Shown: positions 17,345-26,816 of the stretch, piece by piece
How the letters are laid out: the number at the start of each line of letters is the position of its first letter
How positions within the stretch are numbered: the first letter of the stretch is position 1
Source of the DNA: Alteromonadaceae bacterium
GTDB taxonomy: Bacteria; Pseudomonadota; Gammaproteobacteria; Enterobacterales; Alteromonadaceae
Reading direction: 5' to 3'
DNA length: 64,000 nt
Assembly (NCBI GenBank): GCA_013373625.1
Contig: JABXHM010000100.1
Coordinates: 1 to 64,000, forward strand
Made by a program: the position numbers and the translations under genes
Notes under the pieces: model-generated
Seen by the model: only the letters and a program-made list of their open reading frames with translations
The model's database searches: none
What the model was told of the DNA's origin: nothing

Positions 17345-19822
17345 GTGACCATCCAAGGTTTTCGCTCTGCAATACTGTGGGCTTTTTGTACATTTTTGTT
17401 ATTGAGTTGCAGTAGCAGCCGCCACGTTATCGACATGCCCTCCGCGAACTACGGCGAGCGCGTTAAGTCACTGGTGATCCACTATACCGCTATCGATTAC
17501 GCCAAATCGGTGAATGCATTGGTAAACGAAGGGGGCCTGAGTGCCCACTATCTGGTTCCTGAGTCCAATGACCCCAGCGATCCTGATGGCCAACCAAGAA
17601 TCATTCAGTTGGTTGATGAAACCAAACGAGCCTGGCACGCCGGTAAAAGCTACTGGCAAGGACGCACGGGCCTCAACGATCATTCTATAGGTATTGAAAT
17701 TGTCAACGTGCCTGACTGTCAAAGGGATACGCAAATGGCCGCGTCCAGGGCCGAGCATGGTGATAACCGGTTGTGCTTTTTTCCTGATTACGATCCCGCG
17801 CAAATTGCTGTCGTCATTGAACTCGCCAAAGACATTATTGCCAGAAACCCAGACATCGACCCGACTTCAGTTGTCGGTCACTCCGACATCGCTTTTGAGC
17901 GCAAAAATGATCCAGGTCCCCGCTTCCCCTGGTTTGAACTCTATCAAGCGGGCATCGGTGCCTGGTATGACAACGACACAATGGCTGACTACTGGAAACT
18001 CTTCAACGAACAAACGCCCGATATTGGTCTGTTGCAGGCAGCGATGCATAGCTATGGCTACGGTTTGATTGAAACCGGTGTTGCTGACAGCTCAACACTC
18101 AATGCACTTGCCGCGTTTCAAATGCACTTTTTACCCTGGCATGTTACCGGTGAGCCTGACAGTAGAACCGCCGCCGCGGTTTTTGCCCTATTGCATAAGT
18201 ACTTTCCGAGCCAGAAAGATCAGCTACTGGAACGCTACTACAATGAACGCAGTTTAAACACTGAGGCTGGTGATGGCGCCACTGCAACACTCCGTAAAGG
18301 CCAGGTAGACGCCTGGCTACCGGATGCTTCACCGTCAAAGCGTGAGTTTGTAAACGACCGCTTTGCCTTCAAAAGCTACACAGGCCGTGGAAAGTTATTG
18401 ATTGAAGCGGACCAGCCCGCTCAAGCTACTGTAAGTGTTAATGGTCAAACACTGAATCTTGAAGACACTTTTAACGCCAGCCAACTTTACCGTTATTCAC
18501 TGCACAAAAGAACTCACAATGGTATTAACACGCTGGCGGTTTCTGACATCTCCCCGCCGGATGCAAAGTTACACATACAAATACCTTACCCTGTATTAAG
18601 TGATAATACGGCGGCCTATAAGCATGCATTTACCGCGGTTGATACATTGATTAATCAGGACGTAGCAGAGGGCTTTCCTGGCGCAGTATTACTCGTGGTC
18701 AAAGACGGGGAAATTATTAAGCGTACCGCTTATGGTTACCAAAAGCGGTACGATGAAAATGAACAACCCATGGATTCGCCACAACCCATGCGGGCCGATA
18801 CCTTGTTTGATCTGGCCTCAAACACGAAAATGTTTGCCACCACATTTGCGCTGATGCACCTGGTGGAAACCGGGCAACTCGATGTCAGCCAGCCGATCCA
18901 ATATTACTTGCCCGAGTACCGCGGAGACGGCCGGGAGGCACGTCAGGTGAGTGATCTGCTGTCACATAAATCGGGCTACGCACCGAGCATTAGCTTTTAC
19001 ACCCCGGACAACAAGCTTGGCAAACGTTTTTATTCACAAAATAAGCAACGCACCAGCGAACTGCTGATTAGCCATGCGCCTTTTGTAACCGGCAATGGTT
19101 TAAAAGCAGCATACAGCGACACTAATTTTATGCTGCTGGGTTTGATTGTCGAACGCATTACCGGTATGTCACTGGACCGTTACACCGAAGAATACCTTTA
19201 CCAGCCTTTAGGTTTAACCAATACGTTGTTTAACCCGTTATTAAAAGGCCATCATAAAGACGAATTTGCCGCTACCGAATTAAACGGCAATACCCGCGGT
19301 GGACGCGTAGATTTTCCTAATATTCGACAATATACGCTGCAAGGCGAAGTCCACGATGAAAAAGCTTACTATTCGATGCAGGGTGTATCTGGCCATGCAG
19401 GATTATTCTCTTCGGCCGATGAACTCGCAGTGTTAGCACAAACGCTGTTAAATGGCGGCGGTTACGGTGAAACCCATCTGTTCGACAGTAATATCATCAA
19501 TGCCTTTATTAAACCCGACAATCGCTTTTGGCAGTATGGGCTGGGCTGGCGACGCGCTGCCAATGGCATTAATCGCTGGCATTTTGGTCCATACGCCAGT
19601 GATCAGGCTTATGGCCATACCGGCTGGACCGGCACGGCGACAGTTATCGACCCAGCATTGGATTTGGCCGTCATTCTCTTGACCAATTCACGTCATTCGC
19701 CCATTGTGGAAGAGCAAGAAAACAGGCCGCATTTTACCGGCAAACAGTTTGAAACCGGAAAGTATGGCAGTATTGTATCTCTCGTGTATGAAGCGGTACT
19801 TAACCGCAAACCAGCACAGTAG
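17345..19822 (+). CDS. Fusion: AmiD-like N-acetylmuramoyl-L-alanine amidase + PBP4B/beta-lactamase-fold serine hydrolase (lipoprotein)
   Basis: 825 residues from a GTG with GAGG 7 nt upstream. A lipobox LLLSC (C22) implies a lipid anchor. Residues about 37-200 are an Amidase_2 zinc amidase (VIHYTA with H46, NDHSIGIEIVN, VVGHSDIA). About 225-290 is a PG_binding_1-like helical domain. Residues about 425-825 are a class C beta-lactamase-type serine hydrolase with SNTK (S492, K495), YSD (Y590) and HTG (758-760). The first half resembles E. coli AmiD. The second resembles YfeW/PBP4B, which E. coli encodes beside murQP, and the beta-lactamase-fold protein of the Bacillus mur cluster. It probably strips peptides from MurNAc and trims D-Ala in the periplasm. 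Resistance to beta-lactams is not implied. Confidence 0.88.
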   Translation: MTIQGFRSAILWAFCTFLLLSCSSSRHVIDMPSANYGERVKSLVIHYTAIDYAKSVNALVNEGGLSAHYLVPESNDPSDPDGQPRIIQLVDETKRAWHAGKSYWQGRTGLNDHSIGIEIVNVPDCQRDTQMAASRAEHGDNRLCFFPDYDPAQIAVVIELAKDIIARNPDIDPTSVVGHSDIAFERKNDPGPRFPWFELYQAGIGAWYDNDTMADYWKLFNEQTPDIGLLQAAMHSYGYGLIETGVADSSTLNALAAFQMHFLPWHVTGEPDSRTAAAVFALLHKYFPSQKDQLLERYYNERSLNTEAGDGATATLRKGQVDAWLPDASPSKREFVNDRFAFKSYTGRGKLLIEADQPAQATVSVNGQTLNLEDTFNASQLYRYSLHKRTHNGINTLAVSDISPPDAKLHIQIPYPVLSDNTAAYKHAFTAVDTLINQDVAEGFPGAVLLVVKDGEIIKRTAYGYQKRYDENEQPMDSPQPMRADTLFDLASNTKMFATTFALMHLVETGQLDVSQPIQYYLPEYRGDGREARQVSDLLSHKSGYAPSISFYTPDNKLGKRFYSQNKQRTSELLISHAPFVTGNGLKAAYSDTNFMLLGLIVERITGMSLDRYTEEYLYQPLGLTNTLFNPLLKGHHKDEFAATELNGNTRGGRVDFPNIRQYTLQGEVHDEKAYYSMQGVSGHAGLFSSADELAVLAQTLLNGGGYGETHLFDSNIINAFIKPDNRFWQYGLGWRRAANGINRWHFGPYASDQAYGHTGWTGTATVIDPALDLAVILLTNSRHSPIVEEQENRPHFTGKQFETGKYGSIVSLVYEAVLNRKPAQ

Positions 19823-19870
19823 TAGAGTAAGTGCTGCAACTTTACAATAACAACAACAGGGTTCTACGCT

Positions 19871-21247
19871 ATGGATTGGGTTTCCATTATTCCACCAGTC
19901 GTCGCCATTGTGATTGTCTTTTGGAAAAAAGAAGTCATTATGGCGTTATTAATGGCTGTACTCAGTGCTGAAGCACTGATCCTCTTAACTGTAACACCAG
20001 ACAGTATTTTACTGGCTCCGATTACTTCCATTGAACGGGTTGTTGAAGTGGCTACCAGCGCGGGCAATACCCGTATATTGCTCTTTAGCGTGTTGGTTGG
20101 CGCATTACTGGCTTATATTCGCGATTCGGGCGGGGTCACGGCAACAGTCAACTGGTTAACGCAGCGTGGCGTGGCCAAAAATCGTCGCCAGGTCGGCGGC
20201 CTGACCATGCTGACCGGTATCGTGGTTTTTATCGAATCTAACCTGAGTGTATTAACAGCCGGTATTTTCGCCCGGGGTTTATTTGATAAATTTGGTATGA
20301 GCCGCGCAAGGCTGGCTTATCTGATTGACAGCACCAGTGCACCAATTTGTATTTTGATCCTACTTAACGGCTGGGGCGCGTTTGTCCTTGGCCTGCTGGA
20401 TAACTACGAGCTCCCTGCATCGTCAGCGAGTATATTATGGGGCTCTGTATTGTTTAATTTTTACGCCATCATTGCACTCCTGATTGCCGGGTATACTGTT
20501 GTAACCGACAAAGTACATGGCCCTTTAGCGGAAGCCGAAAAAAGTCTGAATAGTAATCAACAGGAATTATCAGCGGCCCCTGCGAGTAGCCCTGTCTATA
20601 TGGTTGTGCCCATTTTAGTGATGGTGTTGAGCATGGTAGGCTTTATGTTTTGGACCGGCGACGGCGTACTGTCGCAAGGCAGTGGCAGTAAATCGGTACT
20701 GTATGCCACGATTTTAGCGACGGCCGTGGCGTATCTGCTGTTGGTGCTCAGTAAACGCTTTACGCATCATCAGGCCGTCGATACCGGCTTCAGGGGCATG
20801 GGAGAATTGCTGCCTCTGGTAACCATTGTATTACTGTCACTAACACTGGGTAGTAGCTTAAAAGTACTTGGCACCGGTTTATTTGTTGCCGGTATCGTTG
20901 GTGAGTACTTACCTTTATTCATGATTGTACCCATGTTATTTATTGCCGGTGCAATTATGTCATTTACCACTGGCACCTCCTGGGGCACATTTGCCATTTT
21001 AATCCCTATTGGTGTGCCACTCATTCAGCAGTTGGGCTTGCCACCTTCTTTGGTTATTGCTGCCATACTGGGCGGCGGCGTGTTTGGTGATCACTGCTCA
21101 CCCATTTCTGATACGACCGCCGTCTCATCCATCGCCTCCGGTTGCGATTTACTGGAACACGTGCGCACTCAAATGCCCTATGCGCTGGTGGGCGGTGGCT
21201 TAACTCTGGTCGCTTACGTGATCACTAGCTTAATTATGATTGGATAA
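19871..21247 (+). CDS. NhaC-type Na+/H+ antiporter family transporter
   Basis: 458 residues with about eleven to twelve transmembrane segments, matching the COG1757 family (SGGVTATVNWL, IESNLSVLTAG, DSTSAPICILILLNGWGAF, FTTGTSWGTFAI, GDHCSPISDTTAVSS). Members are annotated as Na+/H+ antiporters, but several sit in catabolic loci and exchange organic substrates. It lies 48 nt after the amidase fusion and 4 nt before the gamma-glutamyltransferase, so transport of an amino acid or peptide from murein breakdown is possible. Substrate unknown. Confidence 0.82.
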   Translation: MDWVSIIPPVVAIVIVFWKKEVIMALLMAVLSAEALILLTVTPDSILLAPITSIERVVEVATSAGNTRILLFSVLVGALLAYIRDSGGVTATVNWLTQRGVAKNRRQVGGLTMLTGIVVFIESNLSVLTAGIFARGLFDKFGMSRARLAYLIDSTSAPICILILLNGWGAFVLGLLDNYELPASSASILWGSVLFNFYAIIALLIAGYTVVTDKVHGPLAEAEKSLNSNQQELSAAPASSPVYMVVPILVMVLSMVGFMFWTGDGVLSQGSGSKSVLYATILATAVAYLLLVLSKRFTHHQAVDTGFRGMGELLPLVTIVLLSLTLGSSLKVLGTGLFVAGIVGEYLPLFMIVPMLFIAGAIMSFTTGTSWGTFAILIPIGVPLIQQLGLPPSLVIAAILGGGVFGDHCSPISDTTAVSSIASGCDLLEHVRTQMPYALVGGGLTLVAYVITSLIMIG

Positions 21248-21251
21248 GACT

Positions 21252-22925
21252 ATGCGTATTATTGGTTTAAGTTGTTTTATCGTATTTTTATTCGGCTGCA
21301 CAGCAGCTCCCTCTACGCAAACGGAATCTGAGTATGCTGTCGCCATGCCTGATGAGTTCGCGGCGCAGGTCGCACTTGATGTAATGGCAGAGGGAGGCAA
21401 TGCTATAGATGCTGCCATTGCTGCACAGTTTACGCTTGCGGTGACATACCCCGAAGCTGGCAACATTGGTGGTGGTGGCTTTATGACCATCTATATGGAC
21501 AACGCCACTGACTTTCTTGATTATCGGGAAATGGCACCTGCAACAGCCTCACGCGATATGTATCTGGATGACAACGGTGATGTGCACCCGACTGATTCGC
21601 TTTTTGGAGCAAAAGCTTCTGGCATACCCGGAACTGTTGCGGGTATGTGGCAGGCGCACCAAAAATATGCAAAATTACCTTGGGCGAGATTAGTACAACC
21701 AGCTCTGACACTGGCTGAAGAGGGTTTTCGCGTGCCGGAAAAACTCGCTGGCCGGGTAAGTCGATACATAAAGCGCCTTGAACAACGGGGCCGTGAAAGT
21801 AACTTTTCCGACTATTTTGGCAACGCAGCGACGCCTGGCGCATTGTTTAAACAACCCGAACTGGCAGCCACACTCACCCGCATTCGTGACCATGGTCTGG
21901 CAGGCTTTTACAGCGGTGAGACTGCCGATCATATAGTAGAGTTCATGCAGGCAAACGGCGGTTTAATCAGTCATGAGGATCTGAGCAACTATGTGGCTAA
22001 ATGGCGCACGCCTATTACCTTCAATTGGCGCGGCTACGAGATAATCACCTCTCCGCCGCCAAGCTCTGGTGGCATTGCCGTGGCGCAGTGGTTGGGTATG
22101 GTCGATGCAGTCGTTAGCAACAATGGATTACCCCCCTATAATTCAGGCCACTATTTACATCTGGTAAGTGAAGCCGGTAAACGGGTATTTGCCGACCGTG
22201 CTGAGTACCTGGGCGACCCGGATTTTTTTACCGTACCACAAACCCAACTTGTCGACCCCGACTACATCGCTAAACGCGCCCAAGCTATTAACCTGAATGC
22301 GATATCACCCACAGGGGATGTTCAGCCGGGCTTGTACGAGAGCGAAGATACAACCCATTTTTCTATTGTCGATAAATGGGGCAATGCCGTCGCCAATACC
22401 ACAACAATTAATCTCAGTTTTGGTGCGGGTGTCGTCGCCGAGGGCGCGGGCTTTTTGCTTAACGACGAAATGGACGACTTTAGTGCTAAACCGGGCGTGC
22501 CCAATTTCTTTGGGGCAGTAGGCGGTGAAGCCAACGCTATTGAGCCCTATAAACGTATGTTGTCTTCGATGACCCCAACCATCGTTCTGGACGATAATAA
22601 AATTAAGCTGGTGACTGGGTCGCCGGGTGGCACTACTATTATATCGTCAGTGACATTGTCGATTTTAAATACACTGCTATTCGATTTAAGTGCAGAAGAG
22701 GCCGTCAATAGTCCGCGCTTTCATCATCAGTTACTGCCGAAAGACACTATTCGCATGCATCCGGGTTTTACTGTTGCAACCAAACAGATGCTAACCGGGA
22801 TGGGCTATACGCTTGATGAAAGACGGTTCGGTGATTTACATGTAATTTTACAGCAAGACGGCAAGCTTTCAGCTGCATCAGAGGCCAGTGGTCGAGGTAA
22901 AGCCGTGGTAGAAAAAGCACAGTAA
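21252..22925 (+). CDS. ggt: Gamma-glutamyltransferase, lipoprotein form
   Basis: 557 residues from the ATG 4 nt after the antiporter stop; an upstream in-frame TTG at 21240 is less likely. A lipobox LFGC (C16) predicts export and lipid anchoring. The precursor is self-cleaved before the catalytic threonine of DTTHFSIVD (T367), with the small subunit carrying GFLLNDEMDDF and TGSPGGTTI. GGTs hydrolyse or transfer gamma-glutamyl groups, classically from glutathione. In this operon, gamma-D-glutamyl bonds of murein peptides are a possible substrate, which is inference. Last gene of amidase-nhaC-ggt. Confidence 0.92.
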   Translation: MRIIGLSCFIVFLFGCTAAPSTQTESEYAVAMPDEFAAQVALDVMAEGGNAIDAAIAAQFTLAVTYPEAGNIGGGGFMTIYMDNATDFLDYREMAPATASRDMYLDDNGDVHPTDSLFGAKASGIPGTVAGMWQAHQKYAKLPWARLVQPALTLAEEGFRVPEKLAGRVSRYIKRLEQRGRESNFSDYFGNAATPGALFKQPELAATLTRIRDHGLAGFYSGETADHIVEFMQANGGLISHEDLSNYVAKWRTPITFNWRGYEIITSPPPSSGGIAVAQWLGMVDAVVSNNGLPPYNSGHYLHLVSEAGKRVFADRAEYLGDPDFFTVPQTQLVDPDYIAKRAQAINLNAISPTGDVQPGLYESEDTTHFSIVDKWGNAVANTTTINLSFGAGVVAEGAGFLLNDEMDDFSAKPGVPNFFGAVGGEANAIEPYKRMLSSMTPTIVLDDNKIKLVTGSPGGTTIISSVTLSILNTLLFDLSAEEAVNSPRFHHQLLPKDTIRMHPGFTVATKQMLTGMGYTLDERRFGDLHVILQQDGKLSAASEASGRGKAVVEKAQ

Positions 22926-22936
22926 ATAATGCCTGG

Positions 22937-22966
22937 AGGCCTTAGCAATTGCGTTGCTAAAGGCCT
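22937..22966 (+). terminator. Hairpin terminator after ggt
   Basis: AGGCCTTAGCAA / TTGCTAAAGGCCT stem (one unpaired A) with a 4-5 nt loop, followed by a short TTTAT. It begins 11 nt after the ggt stop and abuts the stop of the convergent small gene, so it probably serves the plus strand best. Confidence 0.6.
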
Positions 22967-23260
22967 TTATGCAGACATAAAGTCAGGTAAACCTGAGGGC
23001 CAGTTGCCTGACAATACTAAGACCGCTGCGACAAAGATAAGTAACCCAATCGCTGCACAAGTAAACCCGGTGTGGGTGTTCTCTGCGCGAAAAATAGCGC
23101 GCTCCCTGACTACCCGGCGTGGATAACGGCCCAGCGTCATTATTTTACACACCGGCCATCCCAGTACATAACATAAACGCCAGAAAAACACTTCGGCAAT
23201 CAGATAACCAACACCTCTGACTACACCCTTGCCTGTCTCTGTTACTATGTCTTCTATCAC
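22967..23260 (-). CDS. Small hypothetical membrane protein
   Basis: 97 residues. A first hydrophobic stretch (GVGYLIAEVFFWRLCYVLGWPV, about 17-38) and a second (FTCAAIGLLIFVAAVLVLSG, about 67-86) flank a basic loop (RYPRRVVRERA). Codon use and the position before a convergent terminator support a real gene. I do not recognise a named family. Confidence 0.6.
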   Translation of the reverse strand: MIEDIVTETGKGVVRGVGYLIAEVFFWRLCYVLGWPVCKIMTLGRYPRRVVRERAIFRAENTHTGFTCAAIGLLIFVAAVLVLSGNWPSGLPDFMSA

Positions 23261-23426
23261 GTTGATCCTGCCGTTTAGTTATTATTATTGTTACTTGAGA
23301 CCTGTGATCAGCTACACAGGTTCCGCTCAGTGGCTAATTGGTTGTATCTGGTAATAGTGAAGAAGCTGTTTTTTAACATATTACAAATTAATTTTATTAA
23401 CAATAGCTTACGCTAATGGCTAACAT

Positions 23427-23846
23427 TCAGTCGACAGCAAAAAGCTGGTTTATGTCAGCAAACGCTTTAAACTCTAACGCATTGCCCGCGGGGTCCATAA
23501 AAAACATGGTGGCCTGCTCACCAGGCTCGCCTTTAAATCTGACATAGGGCTTGATAACAAACTCAACGCCGGCTGATTCAAGCTTACCAGCCAAAACCTG
23601 CCAATCGTCCATAGTAAGTACAACACCAAAATGCGGCACTGGCACGCCGTGACCGTCTACCGCGTTATACTCGGGTTTTGAAGGCATTGTCTTAACCAAA
23701 TGGGTCACTAGTTGGTGGCCTTTAAAGTCCCAGTCAATCCAATGCGTATCGCTGCGTCCCTGGGAGCACCCTAACAGCTCGCCATAAAATAAGCGGGCTT
23801 TAACGAGATCATCTACTGGAATTGCTAAATGAAAGGGTTGGGGCAT
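23427..23846 (-). CDS. VOC-family (glyoxalase/bleomycin resistance-like) protein
   Basis: 139 residues forming one VOC unit of paired beta-alpha-beta-beta-beta modules: FHLAIPVDDLVKARLFYGELLG at the start and TMFFMDPAGNALEFKAF at the end, with metal-ligand-type His and Glu. Substrate cannot be told from the sequence. It precedes the aldehyde dehydrogenase-coding strand but is separated from it by 35 nt in the same orientation. Confidence 0.85.
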   Translation of the reverse strand: MPQPFHLAIPVDDLVKARLFYGELLGCSQGRSDTHWIDWDFKGHQLVTHLVKTMPSKPEYNAVDGHGVPVPHFGVVLTMDDWQVLAGKLESAGVEFVIKPYVRFKGEPGEQATMFFMDPAGNALEFKAFADINQLFAVD

Positions 23847-23881
23847 AAAGGACGTACTCCAGTGACGTTAGTAATTATCAA

Positions 23882-25264
23882 TCAAAGCAGCTTTTTGAGT
23901 AAAAAGCGCTTTTTCGCGCTGGACGGGGCATAACGCAACGCTACATCAAACCAAAAGCTGCGTTTCATCACACTTTTATGATGGCTGAAAGTATTGAAGC
24001 CAAAATGTCCATGGTAGCGCCCCATACCACTGCGGCCTACGCCACCGAAAGGCAGTGCGGGATTTGCCATAAACATCATTGTATCATTAATGCATATGCT
24101 ACCTGCGCTTATTTCTTCAACCATTTTTTGCTGCATGGCTGGTTTCTCGCTGAACAAATAAGCTGCCAGTGGTTTAGCCCGTCGTTTAATAAAATCCAGG
24201 GCTTCGGATATACTGCTGACTTCAATCACAGGTAATACCGGGCCAAAAATTTCTTCCTGCATAACCGGACTTTCTATATCCGGATTAAGAATAACGGTGG
24301 GCACCATTGTTAGCGAGCCGGGTTCACTTTCACCACCAATAATCACATCTTGTCCGTGCAGATACCCCTGTAACCTTTCAAGGTGACGGGCATTAATAAT
24401 CTGGCCGTAGTCGCCACTGGTAGCGGGCTGCGCGCCAAACTGACGATGTATTTCATATTCCAGTCTGGCAATAAAACTACTGGTGCAACTGCGCTCCACC
24501 AGCACATAGTCCGGGGCGATACAGGTTTGTCCTGCGTTCGTCCACTTGCCCCACACGATTCGCCGGGCAGTGGTTGCCATATCAGTGTCAGCGTCAACCA
24601 CACAGGGACTTTTACCGCCTAACTCCAGCGTCACTGGTGTCAGGTTTTTTGCTGCGGCTTGCATCACAATTTTACCCACCGTTTCTCCACCGGTATAAAA
24701 AATATGATCAAAAGGCAGTGTCAGCAATTCTGTGGCAACGTCTTTATTCCCTTCGATGACTTTGACCGCATCACCATCTAAGTACTTTGGTATCAAACTG
24801 GTCATGACGGCGGCACTCGCGGGAGCCAGTTCTGATGGCTTTAATATCGCGCAATTACCCGCTGCCAATGCGGCGATGTAAGGCGCCAACGTCAGTTGGA
24901 GCGGATAATTCCAGGCACCAATAATTAATACTGTACCCAACGGTTCTGGCTGAATAAAGCTGCGTCCCGGCTGGGCAACAATGGGAGTACTGACTTTCTC
25001 GGCCTTCATCCATTTACGCAAGTGCTTTTTAGTATGACGGATATCACTGAGCAGAAAACCTATTTCAGTGGTATAGGCTTCACTTGCGCTTTTACCCAGG
25101 TCTTTTTGGAGCGCAGCAAGTAATGCTGACTCGTTCTCGGTTAGCAAGCGCTGCAGAGCGTCCAGTTGTGCTTTACGCCACTCGTAGGTACGCGTTTTAC
25201 CCAAACCAAACGACTGTTGTAAGCGTTCGAATATTCCTTCAATTATGTTTGAGTTGATGCTCAC
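23882..25264 (-). CDS. Aldehyde dehydrogenase (class 3 / coniferyl-aldehyde type)
   Basis: NAD(P)+-dependent oxidation of aldehydes to acids. I place the start at a GTG (25262-25264) with AGGAG 8 nt upstream, giving 460 residues; a longer frame reaches 25318 without a good ribosome site. Catalytic glutamate in TLELGGKSP and cysteine in NAGQTCIAPDY are present, with the C-terminal NDTMMFMANPALPFGGVG signature. The short length and basic hydrophobic tail (KKRFLLKKLL) fit the class 3-like group that oxidises fatty or aromatic aldehydes, possibly membrane-associated. Confidence 0.88.
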   Translation of the reverse strand: MSINSNIIEGIFERLQQSFGLGKTRTYEWRKAQLDALQRLLTENESALLAALQKDLGKSASEAYTTEIGFLLSDIRHTKKHLRKWMKAEKVSTPIVAQPGRSFIQPEPLGTVLIIGAWNYPLQLTLAPYIAALAAGNCAILKPSELAPASAAVMTSLIPKYLDGDAVKVIEGNKDVATELLTLPFDHIFYTGGETVGKIVMQAAAKNLTPVTLELGGKSPCVVDADTDMATTARRIVWGKWTNAGQTCIAPDYVLVERSCTSSFIARLEYEIHRQFGAQPATSGDYGQIINARHLERLQGYLHGQDVIIGGESEPGSLTMVPTVILNPDIESPVMQEEIFGPVLPVIEVSSISEALDFIKRRAKPLAAYLFSEKPAMQQKMVEEISAGSICINDTMMFMANPALPFGGVGRSGMGRYHGHFGFNTFSHHKSVMKRSFWFDVALRYAPSSAKKRFLLKKLL

Positions 25265-25351
25265 CGTTAAGTGCTCCTGCGCGTTTGAACACTTCATAGT
25301 AGCATTATCGCAACGCAATAAAAAAGATGACTATGGCGTTAAATCGGCCAC

Positions 25352-25379
25352 AAAAAAGCCCCGTCAAACGGGGCTTTTA
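25352..25379 (-). terminator. Bidirectional rho-independent terminator, purA / aldehyde dehydrogenase
   Basis: GCCCCGT-CAA-ACGGGGC stem flanked by six A on one side and four T on the other. On the minus strand it follows the purA stop by about 25 nt and ends in TTTTTT. Confidence 0.85.
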
Positions 25380-25404
25380 CGATATCAGTGCTGCCGGTTT
25401 CTAA

Positions 25405-26703
25405 TCAGGCATCATAAGGATGGCGCATTACAATGGTTTCATTGCGATCCGGGCCTGTCGATATAATATCAACCGGCACACCGGTAATGGCTTCTAATCG
25501 TGCAATATAGTTTTTGGCCGGTTGCGGCAACTTATCATATTCAGTCACGCCGAAGGTATTGTCATGCCAGCCTGGCATTTCTTCATACACTGGTGTCACC
25601 AAATCATAGCCGTCTGCCGCCATCGGAGGTACGTCTTTAACGTTACCCTCTTTGTCTTTGTATCCAACACAAATCTGCAGCGTATCCAAACCATCCAGCA
25701 CGTCCAGTTTGGTTAAACAAAAACCGGTAATTGAGTTAATTTGTACTGCGCGCTTCATAGCAACCGCGTCGAACCAGCCAGTACGGCGTTTACGACCAGT
25801 CGTGGCGCCAAACTCATGGCCTTTTACGCCCAGGTGCTGACCGACATCATCGTCTAATTCAGTAGGGAAAGGTCCTGAGCCAACACGTGTTGTGTAAGCT
25901 TTAACAATGCCCAATACGTAGTCGAGGTTTAGCGGTCCAAACCCCGCACCGGTTGCAACACCACCCACTGTAGTATTTGAAGACGTAACATACGGATAAG
26001 TACCATGGTCGATATCCAGCAGTGTGCCCTGAGCCCCTTCAAACATAATCGGCAGTCCGGCTTTCTGTGCCTTATCGAGCTCGTCTGTCACATCGACAAC
26101 CATCGCACGTAAAATATCAGCGATCGCCAGCGCATCAGCCAGGGTTTTATCATAATCGACCGCTTTTTCGCCATAATACTGAGTCAGTGTGAAGTTATGC
26201 ACATCCAGCACTTCTTTCAGCTTAGCAGCGAAATCTTCGGCGTTAAACAAGTCACCTACCCGCAGACCACGGCGCGCGACCTTGTCTTCATAGGCCGGAC
26301 CGATACCGCGACCGGTAGTGCCGATAGCTTTGGTGCCTCGTGCTTTTTCGCGTGCGACATCCAGTGCCACGTGGTATGGCAGGATCAGCGGGCAAGCTTC
26401 ACTGATTTTCAAGCGCTCACGCACTGGTACACCACGCTCTTCAAGCATTGCCACTTCGGTCATCAATGCTTCCGGGCTCAGCACCACGCCGTTACCGATA
26501 ATACAGGTCACGTTGTCACGCAGAATACCAGAGGGAATTAAGTGCAGAACGGTTTTTTCGCCGTCGATTACCAGTGTGTGACCAGCATTGTGTCCGCCCT
26601 GATAGCGCACAACATACTTTGCCCGGTCAGTAAGCAGATCTACTACTTTACCTTTACCTTCGTCACCCCATTGGGTGCCAAGGACCACAATATTTTTAGC
26701 CAT
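25405..26703 (-). CDS. purA: Adenylosuccinate synthetase
   Basis: GTP-dependent condensation of IMP and aspartate to adenylosuccinate, the first committed step to AMP. The 432-residue protein opens with the nucleotide loop TQWGDEGKGK (10-19). It has GGHNAGHT, IGTTGRGIGP, the aspartate loop VGGVATG and the GTP-specificity KLDVLDG. Length is standard. Upstream on the same strand is the DUF2065 gene, the same order as E. coli yjeT-purA. Confidence 0.98.
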   Translation of the reverse strand: MAKNIVVLGTQWGDEGKGKVVDLLTDRAKYVVRYQGGHNAGHTLVIDGEKTVLHLIPSGILRDNVTCIIGNGVVLSPEALMTEVAMLEERGVPVRERLKISEACPLILPYHVALDVAREKARGTKAIGTTGRGIGPAYEDKVARRGLRVGDLFNAEDFAAKLKEVLDVHNFTLTQYYGEKAVDYDKTLADALAIADILRAMVVDVTDELDKAQKAGLPIMFEGAQGTLLDIDHGTYPYVTSSNTTVGGVATGAGFGPLNLDYVLGIVKAYTTRVGSGPFPTELDDDVGQHLGVKGHEFGATTGRKRRTGWFDAVAMKRAVQINSITGFCLTKLDVLDGLDTLQICVGYKDKEGNVKDVPPMAADGYDLVTPVYEEMPGWHDNTFGVTEYDKLPQPAKNYIARLEAITGVPVDIISTGPDRNETIVMRHPYDA

Positions 26704-26816
26704 GAGTCGAGTATGTTAAAAAATTAGGCGTGGATTCTATCAAAAATCCCCATACCGGATCATCTGTTTTATGCACAAATATTCAGCTGAGGGCAGATTA
26801 TTGCCTATTTGCAGGC

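Noticed and set aside
18620..19822. Beta-lactamase domain read as an antibiotic-resistance gene
   Set aside because: It is fused to a murein amidase, lies in a salvage operon and resembles PBP4B/YfeW-type hydrolases rather than AmpC.
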